Shown: positions 40,667-52,083 of the stretch, piece after piece | How the letters are laid out: each line of letters opens with the position of its first letter | Numbering within the stretch: the first letter of the stretch is position 1 | From: Pseudocercospora fijiensis CIRAD86 | Taxonomy: Eukaryota > Ascomycota > Dothideomycetes > Mycosphaerellales > Mycosphaerellaceae | NCBI RefSeq assembly: GCF_000340215.1 | Contig: NW_006921537.1 | Span: forward strand, 372,001 to 436,000 | DNA length: 64,000 bases | Direction: 5' to 3' | Position numbers and translations under genes: made by a program | Notes under the pieces: model-generated | The model's database searches: none | What the model was told of the DNA's origin: nothing | What the model saw: only the letters and a program-made list of their open reading frames with translations

Positions 40667-41894
40667 TCAACTCCAGTCCTTATACGCAGCCTTAACGTCA
40701 TCGAGCTCGAACTTGAAAGTTTTGTCGATCGGCATACCCAGATCCTTACTGCACACCAACTGGACCATGTCTTCCGTTAATTGCTTGGCACCAACATTGA
40801 TACCTCGTACAATGCAGCCTTTATCCAGCACCAATGCTGCAACATCTGGCATGTCTTTCTGATCGACCTTTGCAAGGAAGCCAATGACTGCGATTTGCGC
40901 CCCGCGAGCAACACATTTCATGCTCTCTGCAATAGTGCCGGCGCCGCCATTTTCGAAGATAAAGTCGACACCCTAGCCATTAGTAAGTTCGAGAGCGGCT
41001 TGGCCCTATTTCGGTGTCTTTTTATAGTTGATGATGAAGTCCGCGCCGTACAGATCTTGCGCGAACTTCAGCTTTTCGTCAGAAGAGGATGTGATGATCG
41101 TCTTGGCTCCGGCAGCCTTGGCAAGCATAAGTCCAGTCATTGAAACACCGCCGGTTCCTTGGAAGAGAACGGTCTGACCCGCTTTCAATGGGAGATTCCC
41201 ATAGAGTACATTCCATGCGGTTGTTCCAGTGCAAACCAGACCAGCAAGCTGAGGCCATGATAGCTTGGTCGATTTTGGGATTTTGACTATGGCGCTGGCT
41301 GGTAGAGCAACGTATGGACGACAAACCCCATCGATTGGACCACCGAGGGAATTTTCCCAATCTTTCTGGGGGCCGAATTGATTGGTGGGGTCGAAGTTGG
41401 CGATCGCGAAATCTCCTTTCTCGAATCCATAGACGCCAGGTCCAACCTCCTCTATAGTGCCTGCAGCATCTGACAGTGGCACGAAGTTGTCCTTTACAGG
41501 GAATGGATAATGGCCCGTGGCGATGACCAGATTACGGAAGTTGAGTGTCGATGCGTGCACCTGAAGCGAAATCAGCGAGTGTTGCCAAAGTCTGATCCAA
41601 GTCGGTATTGCAAGCCCACGCCCTGGGGCAGAAAGCTCGTGGCAATCCTCCACGAACTTATGGCCCAATATTGATGCTTCAGATACTAACCTTAAGCACG
41701 ACCTCATGGGCTTATGCCTTGGGAATTGGCTCTGTGGTCTCTTGAAGAGCGTCGACGCCTGCGCCCTTGGAAGGAAGGCGGAAGACTTTCTGGTCTGTCA
41801 ACACCCTCTTGACAAGCATATGGCCAAGAGCTCCCCTGCCCAGCTGAACGAAGCTTACGCGAAGCAATATGGGCAGGAGAGCTGGTCGACACAC
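40667..41894 (-). pseudogene. Zinc-type alcohol-dehydrogenase-like (MDR) pseudogene
   Basis: The full order of a medium-chain dehydrogenase/reductase is readable: a start-like MLVKRVLTDQKVFRLPSKGAG, then VVLK, an intron of ~130 nt (41693-41564), VHASTLNFRNLVIATGHYPF, the cofactor domain with GTGGVSMTGLMLAKAAGA, ADFIINYKKTP, GVDFIFENGGAGTIAESM, and a C-terminal FKFELDDVKAAYKDWS. Three in-frame stops break it: TAA just before the intron (~41712), TAG at ~41007, and TAG at ~40974. Each lies where relatives have a sense codon and each is one C-to-T or G-to-A step from one. No frameshift was seen. It is therefore recently dead, or mis-assembled. Confidence 0.75.
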
Positions 41895-42796
41895 TCAGCG
41901 AGAAAGGTGGGCCGATATCTTCACCGGTCTGACGTTGCATAGATACCAGGAGTGAGGTTCTCTGATGTACCAGAAGCAAGAGCAGAGATCTATGGCATGG
42001 GCTCGAGTTTTCGGAGTTGGTTGCATGACAAAGCTGGGTGCAGACTTCATGCTCATGATTTGGCCGTCAGTCTATCGTGGTCCTTTTCTTCAAATCATGC
42101 TGGAGCAGGCAAAACGCATCGTCGGGGATGTTTGTAAGGCATTGACTTGAGAATGCCGAATTTTCGCAATGTGTCTCGTTTGGTAGCTGAACGAGTCTTA
42201 TCAGGCATTATGGTGAAGGGCAGAATCGTGCTTGGAAATGCTGACAAGCCTTTTCACCATGCTGTGAGACAATCCGAAACCAGTTACGCGCGTAGGTCGA
42301 GGGAGTAGTTTTTTTCCACAGATTTTGTGAATATTTGCCCCGAGCAGGTGGAAGTGATCCCGATATTGTGTCTTCATGCGGCCTTCTGGACCCCCATTTC
42401 GGCCTGCATATTGGCAACGGTGCATCATACCTTCTGCAAGATGCTTTGTGCCGAATGTGCGACCTCTTCTCACCGCCGCGAGATGTGGTGACAGCTGGAC
42501 TATAAACATTGTTGTTTTGGAGTGAATTCAAAAGTTCAACCGGGAACGGGAGCGCACGGACCCCATCCGCGTCAAATCGCGACTTCCATTCTTTGATAGC
42601 TCCATCCACGCAGCTTGCGACAGCATCAATCACACCATTTCTTCAACCCAATCCACCTTACCTGTATCAAAGACTTCACATTCAGCCTGACGCCGACAAC
42701 CACGTTCGCCTTCCACGATTTCAGCCATACAGACCCCGAATACTGTGAAGCTCTCAACCGAGAAACAGTCGCGCCAGTGAGCGCGCAACAGCCAGA
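41895..42796. other. Intergenic, nothing firmly recognised
   Basis: A 61-codon plus-strand frame at 41965-42150 (GVGCMTKLGADFMLMIW, ending AKRIVGDVCKALT) has a protein-like look and may be a gene fragment. Nothing else is supported. Confidence 0.4.
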
Positions 42797-43847
42797 ATGG
42801 CGCAAAGAGAAAAGGGCGGACGAGTTGTCTTTATTGGCAATATCCCATATGGTATGGGCGGCGGATATGCCAAAGCCTGATTCCAAGCGGAACTAATATG
42901 GGTGCATAGGCGTCAGCGAAGAGCAAATTATGGACATTTTTGGTCGCGCGGGACAGGTCGTCAACTTCCGGCTTGTATACGACAAGGAGACAGGGCAGCC
43001 GAAAGGGTTTGGCTTCTTGGAGTACACAGACACGGACGCCGCAGCCTCTGCTGTGCGCAACCTGAACGACTTCGATCTGAAAGGTCGGACGCTGCGAGTG
43101 GACTATAGCAATGACAACCGCGGCACGAGCAATCAGAATCAGACACAGGACAACAACCGCGCGCCTCCGACAGCTCACTTTGATACGAATCAGCCCAATG
43201 GCGGTCGTCCAGATGCTTCAGCTGTGCCTCCTCTTCCGCAAGGTGCAGACCTCCCACCTGGTGTCCAAGCATTAGACGCCATCAGCAGGACGATCAACAA
43301 CGTTCCAACACCACAACTCATCGACTTTCTCAGCCAGATCAAGGGTCTTTGCGCCAGTAACCCCGCCCAGGCAACTGCGCTACTCACGCAAGCGCCACAA
43401 CTCGCATACGCTGTCTTCCAAGCCATGCTTTTGCTTGACCTAGTCGACGTCAACATTGCTCAACAATTAGTTGCAACCGCGCCTGCTCCAGCACAACCGC
43501 CGCCGCCTGTGGCAGCGCTGCCACCGATGCCACCTCAAGGCTATCCTCCACAGCAGCCTCCGCCAGGCTACCCACCTCCAATGCCGACCGGATATCCTCC
43601 TGGATATGGTCCGCAAGGTCCGACTGGATATGCACCAACTCCACCACAGCAGCCAATGTACCAGCCACCTCCGCAGCAAGCCCCGCCACCTCAACTTGCT
43701 CACGTTCCCGAAGAACAGAAAGCGCTACTACAACAACTATTTTCATTGTCAAGAGCACAGATCGATCAGATGCCAGAAGATCAAAGAGCTGCGATCGTGG
43801 CTGCGCGAAATCAATACGCGGCACAATACGGATTGCCCCTTCTCTAG
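42797..43847 (+). CDS. RNA15/CstF-64-like mRNA 3'-end processing factor
   Basis: Two exons, 42797-42851 and 42910-43847, joined over a 58-nt intron, giving 330 residues. The RRM (residues ~9-85) has RNP2 VVFIGNIPYG, split by the intron, and RNP1 GFGFLEY. Residues ~130-210 form the helical hinge (ISRTINNVPTPQLIDFLSQIKGL) that binds Hrp1/symplekin-type partners, followed by a Pro/Gln/Tyr-rich linker. The last ~40 residues (EEQKALLQQLFSLSRAQIDQ) are the CstF C-terminal helical domain. In the family this is the cleavage factor IA subunit that reads U/GU-rich elements during polyadenylation in the nucleus. Confidence 0.92.
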
Positions 43848-45059
43848 GATAGGAGGGGCTAGTGAACTTGTGCTGGGCTGCAGAAGGAAGATTTCTCCAA
43901 GAAGACAATACGGAAACGCATTCAAATAGGTGGGTCTGATCTTAGCGAGGCGTAGGGCGCATGTGACGGGCTCCCCGAGCTTGCCCGGCTTCTCTCTATG
44001 GGCAGTGGTCGGGACGATAAGATCGAAGGACAAAGGACAGGTTAGCTTGATTTGCCGAAGCAAGGCGAGTTCCCGTGGCAGAAATATTCCCAAGTGAAAG
44101 CTGCTTCCGGTCGACTGCAAGCGACGGGACACAGTCAAGAAGCCGCGCTCGATACTTGTCATCGATAAGGATTAATCAAGCATTTCGATGTGCTTGTCGT
44201 CTGTCTAGCAAGGGCTAGAGAAGTGCGCCGATGTGATGGTCCATAGGTATGACCATCCTCTCGGTGGTGGAAGTTAGACAGATACGCCTTGCTATGCATC
44301 GATCGCGGGCTCGCGCGCTGCGGTTTGAGGCCGGTTTTAGGGCGGAGGCTGAGAGAGGATTGCGCCTGAGGTTGGCCGAAGTGCCAAGGATCCGCTGGTC
44401 TTGGAAATACCGTATTCCGCCCCAGTTCTCCACACGCACGGCACACGTCCTCGTTCCCAGTGTTCGCCATCTCCATTAAACCTGAAACGAATCCACTCAT
44501 CAGTAACCAAAAGCGCATACTTCAGCTTATCTCTCTTATCATCCATTAGATAATCACCCAAGACTGGATCTGTGTCTCTCGTCCCAAGAGACTGTTCGCG
44601 AGAAGGCCTGCATTCGTGATTCGGCCCGTGAAGAAGGACGCGGCACAAGCGTCACCCAGCCCCCGCTCAACCATCGTCATCCCTTTGCAGGTTATACCGG
44701 TTGTGCTTGGCGAACATAAGTGGAGCAGAAAAGGCGGTTAATTGTGTGCACAGACAGAATTTGTATGAGCGCACAGGCAAAACTGGGGCAACCTGCATGA
44801 ACGCTCTCGTACGTCGAATTTTCAAAGGGATGGTTTGCGCTTGAAAGGGCCAGAAACGTGACATATTCCGCTGCTGTGCTCGGGTTCCTGGGCGAAGGAA
44901 GCATGCCCAGACACGCATTGATATTCCTGCGCCCAATCGCAAGAACCACGGCCACTCGGGCGCCACGCTATCTATTGGATCTGTGTCCGGTAACAATAGG
45001 CACCTTGCGCAGTAGGTTTGAATTGGCAGTTGCGCTCCGTGCACGCGGAAGTGGCTCGC
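43848..45059. other. Intergenic, only short overlapping frames
   Basis: 1.2 kb before the RIP-affected island. Minus-strand frames near 44159-44648 include a protein-like piece (LKYALLVTDEWIRFRF) in one frame and other pieces in the next, so a decayed gene is possible. No model with consistent splice sites could be drawn. Confidence 0.4.
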
Positions 45060-45093
45060 GCTAGTGCACTATTATGTAAATAAACTCCAACCT

Positions 45094-45160
45094 GTTACCC
45101 GTGCGTGAAGGATTAAGTAAATAAAAGCACGGGTAACACCTTAGTCTTAACCTGTTACCC
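45094..45160. repeat. Inverted repeat at the left edge of the RIP island
   Basis: GTTACCCGTGC at 45094-45104 is matched by its exact reverse complement at 45127-45137 (22-base loop), and GTTACCCGT recurs at 45154-45162. It sits where normal sequence changes into RIP-mutated sequence, so it may be an element end. I did not find a matching copy at the right edge. Confidence 0.5.
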
Positions 45161-45729
45161 GTATACGCTTATATAATCGAAAATACGCTAATTAGACCCT
45201 ACACTAGGCCGTTAATAGTTAAGTAAAGGAGTATGCGGAGCGCTTAGCGTAGTAGCTTAAACCCTGCCCTCGGCTTCTATTAAATTCCTCTCCGCTAGTA
45301 TAGTACCTATTATATACTAGTCGCTATACAACCCCTATCTATATATATAAAGGCAAAGAGTTTAGTAAGAGGTATATAAAGGTCGGCGGACGGCTGCTAA
45401 GACTTATATAGGTCTAATAGCTAGTGTGCAATCACTCTAAGAGCCGTTATAGGAGGAGTTACGGATATCTCGGAGGAGAGCGATATAATTAGAATTAGGT
45501 CCGTACCTTAAGAGAGGTATATATTAGGGCTTCCGAGAGTACGGAAGGTACTTAGAAGCTTAGATTTGTTAGCAAATACCTCTTGTTTAGAGCATCTTAG
45601 CACTATAGCGGCTCCTATTACCCTAATATATACCCTACCTAGAATTACCTCCCTTCTCGACCCTAATTTTAACTTCTCTTAGAGCGATCTATACCCTCGC
45701 TTAGGTCCTTCCTTCTATACGCTACTAGC

Positions 45730-47080
45730 TATATTCCGCGACTATTATAGTTAACCTGCGCTATATAGTCTAACGCAATTACTTACTAGTAAAGTCGTCT
45801 ATAAGCTAGTAGCTAATTAAGACTATAAAGTAAGTAATCTAGTTACTTCTACGCTAGTCGAAGAGGCCGCTTCTACGCTAGTCGAGAGACTAATTAAGGA
45901 GCCTGTTTCTACGCTAATTTCTACGCCGACTAACACTTAATCTTTAGCTAAATAACTATTACAAGACGACCTAATCGCTACTTCTATAGTAGAAGCTAAT
46001 ACCGCTAATACTCGAGTACGTAGATATAGCTATATCTCGCCTAAGTATAAGCTTACTATCGTTAAAGTAGCTATAGCGATTGCTTATAAGCGAGTCTCCG
46101 GCAAGATCCGTTAGTAGAATGCTAAGCTAAAGAATATTATAATAGCTTACTAGCTACGAGATAAGCCGACTATTAGTAACGCTTCCGTTATTCTACGTCG
46201 ACTAGTCTATTAGCGTATAGAAGCTAAGCGTGCTATCGAAGCGGCTTCTAGAGCGGTTGTTATAGACATACTATAGGATTAATTACTAGATAAGGCAATC
46301 GATACTATATTCCGGCTCGATAAGGCATAGCGAGAGAGGGTATTATAGCCTTAAGAACTAAGGGTCTTTAACGCTCCGGTATAGAATATACGAGATAATA
46401 TACTATCGACCCTCTCTTAGTAGTCTAATAATAAAGTAAGGATACTTATACTAATATCGAGCGCTCTAACTAAGCTATCTCTAGATCTAAATCTACCGTT
46501 AACTCCGGCTCGGCGTATAGAGATCGTCGACTTAAATACGCTAAGCACTAGTAATAATAGTAACACTATATAGCTTACTAAGCGTCGTCGACTAGACTTT
46601 AAGTCTAAACGGCTTTAGCGTAGCTCGTAGGCATAAGGAGCTATACTTAAGGAGGTACTATTACCTATATTTAAGACGCTAAGAATACTAGCTAAAGGAC
46701 GTAGTATAAGACGAAGATTATCGTCTATAGATGCCTCTATTAGTAGCGTCGATAGCGAGGGACTTTATATACTAAGTCCTACTAGATTTGTAAGCGCCGT
46801 CGGCGGCATTAACGACGGACTTAAGACAAGAGTTAATGCGGCTATTTAAGAGGTTAAGGCGAAGATAGTACGTTAATTAGATGCAGTCTAGTCTAGTATC
46901 TAGGCTTTATCCGTAACGATTACTTCTTCGTTGCTATTCCGGCCCTTACCGTTGTCTTAAATAGTAGCTTCTAATAGTACTATAGGAAGTTAAACAGAGT
47001 CGCTAGACTACGATAACGATAGCGACTATTTCGTAGACCTTAATACTATCGAGGAAGAGATATTCTCGTAGATAATTTAA
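45730..47080 (+). pseudogene. Decayed ORF of an unidentified mobile element
   Basis: One frame can be followed for ~450 codons to TAA 47078-47080. It is interrupted only by TAG and TAA codons, as expected if CAG, CAA and TGG were hit by RIP, and is clearly more open than the other two plus frames at the points I compared. Readable parts include repeats of Ser-Thr-Leu-Val/Ile (~45850-45930), a basic RRRLDFKSKRL patch (~46580) and a Ser/Asp-rich RRLSSIDASISSVDSEG (~46710). The end is acidic (DYDNDSDYF). It may be the second gene of the neighbouring Harbinger-like element or belong to another element. I do not recognise it. Confidence 0.4.
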
Positions 47081-47084
47081 TCTC

Positions 47085-47120
47085 TTAGGGTTAGGGTTAG
47101 GGTTAGGGTTAGGGTTAGGG
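47085..47120 (+). repeat. Interstitial telomeric repeat, (TTAGGG)6
   Basis: Six perfect TTAGGG units in a row, followed by TAAGGG at 47121-47126 and a further TTAGGG at 47133-47138. This is the canonical telomere unit of filamentous fungi, here at an internal position with kilobases of sequence on both sides. Confidence 0.95.
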
Positions 47121-47639
47121 TAAGGGTTAAGCTTAGGGTATTGCAATTATCGTGTTCTTATTATCGAGAATGTTGTAATTACTTAGTTAATATCTTCTTT
47201 TACGAGTGCCTATTCGAAATCGTAGCTTCGTTCGATACGAGAGCGCTAAGACCTTCTATACCTAATAAAATCGTAGGGTTAGAGCTCGAACGGCGAACCT
47301 ATATCGACGGCTCTAAGGGACTCGTAAAATAGGGTAGGTGTTATAGTATATAGCTCGAAGTAATACGGAAAGCCGAGATTTTATCGCTTAGTAAGTAGGC
47401 TTCGACCTTCTACGACTCGCTATATAATAATATATTACTCGTTTTCGCTCGTTTTTAGACGATAAGACGCGCCGTATACTAAAGAATATAGCGTACGTAA
47501 GAGTATATAAAATTAGTAATATTATTGTTATATTTAAAGTCCTAAAGCATCTCGTATAATATACTACGCGCTAGTACGGGTATACCCGTATCTACTACTT
47601 TCCTACGTCTTCTACCTCTATCTCCTAATTCAATCTTCT

Positions 47640-49010
47640 TCTATTATATTAACAACCTTAATCTCGTCCGTCTTATAGAACAGTATAACTATACGACTAT
47701 ACCTAAACGAAGCGCCGCTATCGAATACCTCGTCGCTAGCTTAATAGCCCGATCCGAAGTCCCTACTATAGCGTAGAAGGTCGCCGTCGTTAGTTTAAGC
47801 TATAGGTATTATAGGTAGGGGTAGTAGGTTAGCGAGATATTCGCGTATACTCGGTAGGTTTACCTTATATAACCGACTAATCTTATTGCTACGATAACAA
47901 GTAAGGCAATTAGTAAGCAGTATAGTAATAAGATATATCGCTCCGACTAGTATTAACTCGACTCGGAGCCTATAGAAGTACTTTATTAACTCGAAGTTGT
48001 TAACAACCTTAGTAAAGCCCTATTCGACCGACTAGCGTATAGTACTTATCTCCTTTACCGCCGTAGCCTTACTAGTATTACGAAACTCGCCGTTCGTCGT
48101 CTTCTAGCTTCCTATAATGCTATTAAGGATATTATAGGCCTAATTACTATATAAGAACACCCGCTCTTCGAAGGGTCGTTATAGCTACCCTAGCGGCTCG
48201 AAATAGGACTTCTAGATATCGTTAAAGCCGGACTCGAGTACTAAAGCCGTATCGCTATATAATCTAGGCGCTAGACCGTAGATTAATATTATACTATCCG
48301 GTAGGACAATACCTTAATATTTGAGTCTATAGAAGTGCTTATAGCTATTATAGAACAGCCGCTAGTTATAGGTCGGTCTATAGCACTTCCGTAGTATACT
48401 ATCGATATAACCGAAGACGTACTTTATATCGATTAATCTAGTAATAGTAACGGCTATTCGCTATAGATAGGCTTTACTTAACCTATTAAAGTCCTATACT
48501 AACCTGTCCTTCTAACGCCTTGCTATTTAAGTGCAGCCGGCATTAAACATACGACTAATCTAGCTATTACTACGACTAAAGATCTAGCTTAAGTTGCGTT
48601 AATAACCTAGATTACTAAGCCTTCCGCATATAATATACAATACTATTACTAGATCGCAACGTATACGGTATAGTAACTTAATCGACTTAATATCTAGTAA
48701 CTCGGCTAATTCTATTACTTGTTACTTACTAAAGCGGAAGTCGCCCTCGAAGTTAGTATTAGAGTGCATTTCTAGTAACTATTGCTTATCTCTTAGATAC
48801 TCGCGTAGCTCTTTATATAGCCTATTACTACGAGCCTATCTATACTAGTATTTACGCTCGGTCTTACCCTCTCGGCGAATAGCTAGATCTAGTAGATTGT
48901 CGACCTCGGAAGCTAAGATAGCTATAGTTATTACTATTATTCTACTACAAACGGCGATTATATCCTTATTAAGTTTACTATTAGTTAAGAAGCCGTTTAA
49001 GTCGTATTCC
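47640..49010 (-). pseudogene. RIP-ruined PIF/Harbinger (HARBI1-like) transposase
   Basis: Reading the minus strand, one frame carries the DDE transposase of the PIF/Harbinger superfamily, with many TAG/TAA stops. Landmarks: DFRFSK then QVIELAELLDI (48742 downward), VFGYID with the first catalytic Asp (48401-48412), RLFYNSYKHFYRLKYQGIV, LPDSIILIYG, then VE[stop]GF at 48014-48037, where TAG replaces the Trp of the family's VEWGF with the catalytic Glu, and ILLTNCLTCYRSN near the end. Boundaries are approximate. An upstream start was not found. The element is dead. Confidence 0.8.
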
Positions 49011-49518
49011 GCTATAGTATGCTATAGCAATAGCAATCCTATCTGCCTGCTAATTATAGTAAGGTCTAAGACCCCGGGCGCGTCTTAGCACCTCCGTTGC
49101 TTACTAAGCAATCGATCGAGAAACGCTACCAAATTGCCTGCGCAACCTCTTATTAACCGTTAGTCTGGTTATTCACTTTCCGCCGCTAAAACGGCGCTAT
49201 TCGCGGCTTCTTACATATGCTAAACGGCTAGAAACCTACTGCGCAAGGTGCCTAATGATCCTTCACGACTGACACGACACGGCTACGCCGCAAGCGCAGC
49301 GACTCCACAGTCCACACTCCGCAAGGGTTACGGTTGAGAGATCGCCGAGCTAGCTACTACTGTTGACTAAGTTAGCGGTCGCGTGGGCATCTAAGCCTCT
49401 TCCAACCACACCACTTCCCTTCCCTTCCCACCCTGACTCTTGTTCCTTTCCTCGACCCTTGTCGCTCTCTTCGCATTTCTTGGAACAAGACCCTCTCACA
49501 CAGAGCTCGTCGTCGAAC

Positions 49519-51501
49519 ATGGGCATCTTCGACGGCAGCAGAGAGAAGGGCAGCGATGTCTCGCCGACAGCTTCTGGAGTCGCACAGGACCATGATTTTG
49601 CTGTAGGTCTTTCCGCCGACAACGCCGATCAACTCCAGCGACATCTTCGAAACCGACAGATTCAGCTCATCGCGATTGGTGGCTCGATTGGTACGGCGCT
49701 TTTCGTGAGCATTGGAACTGGTCTCTACCATGGTGGCGCTGCGAACTTGTTGCTCGCGTACGTGTGCCAGTCGTGTGTGCTTGCTATGGTCAACAACAGT
49801 GTCGCTGAAATGACCACTGCCTACCCCGTTTCAGGAGGTTTCATTCGACACGCTGGACAATGGGTTGACGATGCGCTGGGATTCATGGTCGGCTGGAATT
49901 TCTTGTGAGTAGAAGCGGTGACGTGGACGTGTCGCGCGCACAACGCTGACACGCTGTTTATATAGCTTCTACGAGGCTCTGCTTGTCCCCTTCGAAATAT
50001 CTGCCTTCACGTTGGTCATCTCTTACTGGAGCGATGAAGTCACGAAACCTGGTCCCATAGCTGGTATCATTATTGCTGTCATCATCTGCTACGCGTAAGT
50101 GAGCTCTACCCATTATAAGCGCGATCAGTGACTGACTTGTTGTAGGGCGATCAATATTCTCGCAGTCGGAGCCTTTGGTGAGGCTGAATTCTGGCTGTCC
50201 GGCGGAAAGGTCATTCTGATATTCTCCCTGTTCTTCTTCACCTTCATCACCATGGTTGGTGGAAACCCACGAGGCGATGTCTATGGTTTTCGGAACTGGA
50301 CGAATGGAGGAGCTTTTCGAGAATACATCACCAGTGGCGATCTAGGTCGATTTGAAGGGTACCTGGGTGGTCTGACTTCGGCTGTCTTCACAGTTGTCGG
50401 TCCTGAGTACATCTCCATCGTCGCAGCCGAGGCTATGCGCCCTCGCATCTACATCAAGGCCGCTTTCAAAATGGTGTATCTGCGATTCGGTATCTTCTTC
50501 ATTGGTGGAGCATTGGCAGTTGGCATCGTCTGCAGCTCCCGTGATCCAACCCTGGCCGGAATTGTGACTGGCACTGTAGGCGCCGAAGGTGCCGCTGCTT
50601 CGCCGTATGTCATTGCCATGGGCAACCTCGGAATCTCAGTCTTCCCCGATATCGTCAATGCGTAAGTCGCGATCATAAAACCGCAGAGGTTGCCTGCTAA
50701 TTCGTGCTCCAGATTGATCCTGACCTCGATCTTCTCTGCCGGAAACACCTACACCTACTGCGCGGTCCGCAACTTGTACAGTCTGTCACTCGAAGGACGA
50801 GCTCCCAAATTCCTGCGACACTGTACCCGCAAAGGTGTCCCGATCTACTGTTTCTGTGTAGTCATGATCTTCCCATTGCTCGCCTTCACTGCCGTCTCAA
50901 GCAGTTCAGCCGTAGCTACAACCTGGTTTGCCAGCTTGGTCACTGGCGGAGGTACGTCCACCACACATCGAGCTCCACTCCACAAAAGCAAAAACACTAA
51001 CCCATTCCAGGACTCATAAACTACATCACCATGTGCATCACTTACATCCGCTTCTACCAAGCCATGAAAGCGCAGGGCTTCGACCGTCGCCAACTCCCCT
51101 ACTACGGCTACTTCCAACCCTACTGCGCCTACTTCGCCCTCGTCTGGATGATCATCGTCACCTGCATCTACGGCTACACCTGCTACCTCCCCTGGGACGT
51201 CTCGAACTTCTTCGCAAACTACACCATGCAACTCTTCATCCCCCCTCTCTTCCTCATCTGGAAACTCATCCACAAAACTAAATGGATCAAGTCTTCCGAA
51301 GCGGATCTTGTGTGGGAGAAACCTATCATTGATGCCTACGAGGAGACGTTCCTGGACCCGCCTACGGGCTTTTGGAGGGAGATGGGTCAGCTTGTGGGGC
51401 TTGGGAAGAAGGTTAAAGAGGCGAATAGACGGAGCAGTGTTGCGCCTGCTGATGTGGCGCAGGCGCGCGCGAATGTGAATCAGCAGTTTCAGAAGGCGTA
51501 G
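49519..51501 (+). CDS. Amino-acid permease (APC superfamily, fungal YAT type)
   Basis: Five exons: 49519-49904, 49966-50094, 50146-50661, 50713-50951 and 51011-51501, giving 586 residues. All donors are GTGAGT, GTAAGT or GTACGT and phases agree. Twelve hydrophobic segments follow a ~45-residue polar N terminus. The first helix carries the family motif IQLIAIGGSIGTALFVSIG. Other marks are SVAEMTTAYPVSGGF, VGPEYISIVAAEAMRPR and FSAGNTYTYCAVRNLYSLS with GRAPKFL. These proteins import amino acids with protons across the plasma membrane. The substrate range cannot be read. The gene begins only ~220 bases from the RIP island but shows normal composition. Confidence 0.92.
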
Positions 51502-52083
51502 ATACATCATATGCTCGTTCGAGTTTCGAGAAAGTTTGGCTACGTAGGCTGAAGATATAAGTCTATAGTGTGCCGCAAAAACGAATTTATGAGCAAAATG
51601 TGAGTGTCGGTCGGTCGTACACCATGCCTGTTCCGATTGATTCGTTTTCTTTTGCTGGTCGGAACTGATTGCTTCTAGGCGCCGTCAAGTTTTCGGTAGG
51701 ATGTAGAATGTCGACATGCGACTTTGTGCCAGTATTAGGTCGACTTGACGTTCGCGAGTTTTTTTTTCGGCCGTCTTTTTCCTGCTTCTTCGGTGGCAGT
51801 GAGAGCAGTATTTGGCTCACTCAAGGAATATCGATATGGCAAGAGCGGTAGCTCAGCGGGAAGTGGCCGGGCTTATATACCAATATCATCTGGCTTCGCC
51901 CGCTCTCACAATCCGGCCAAGACATCTCACAGCCTCACGCGAAAGTTCGGGGCTGCTAGTGACTTCCACCTTTTCCCATACCCTCCTGCGCCATCGCTTT
52001 CTTTCGAATGTGGGTTTTGCGTCCTGAAACGGGTCTGCCGCGAAAGGACCGTCGAACAGGTGCAAGAGTAATGCAGTCCGATC
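51502..52083. other. Intergenic, convergent 3' regions
   Basis: Between the permease and the zinc-finger gene. A GCGGTAGCTCAGCGGGAAG stretch at ~51845-51863 resembles the D-arm of a tRNA but no full cloverleaf follows. No gene is supported. Confidence 0.5.

Larger units (their letters stand above)
45060..49300. repeat. RIP-mutated repeat island
   Basis: 4.2 kb of AT-rich DNA where CpA and TpG are almost missing while TpA, CpG and GpC persist (for example, the line 46021-46080 has neither CA nor TG). This is the mark of repeat-induced point mutation. Stops in the decayed frames are TAG or TAA. Contents: a boundary palindrome at 45094-45137, a decayed plus-strand frame to 47080, telomere repeats at 47085-47120, and a minus-strand PIF/Harbinger transposase relic to about 49010. 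Confidence 0.85.

Noticed and set aside
45730..48540. One plus-strand frame that seems to run through the telomere repeats, reading them as Arg-Val repeats
   Set aside because: Beyond 47.6 kb the plus-frame openness is the shadow of the minus-strand Harbinger transposase, and the frame has proper stops at 47069-47080 before the array.
51845..51900. tRNA-like stretch (GCGGTAGCTCAGCGGGAAG)
   Set aside because: No anticodon arm, T-arm or acceptor pairing follows.
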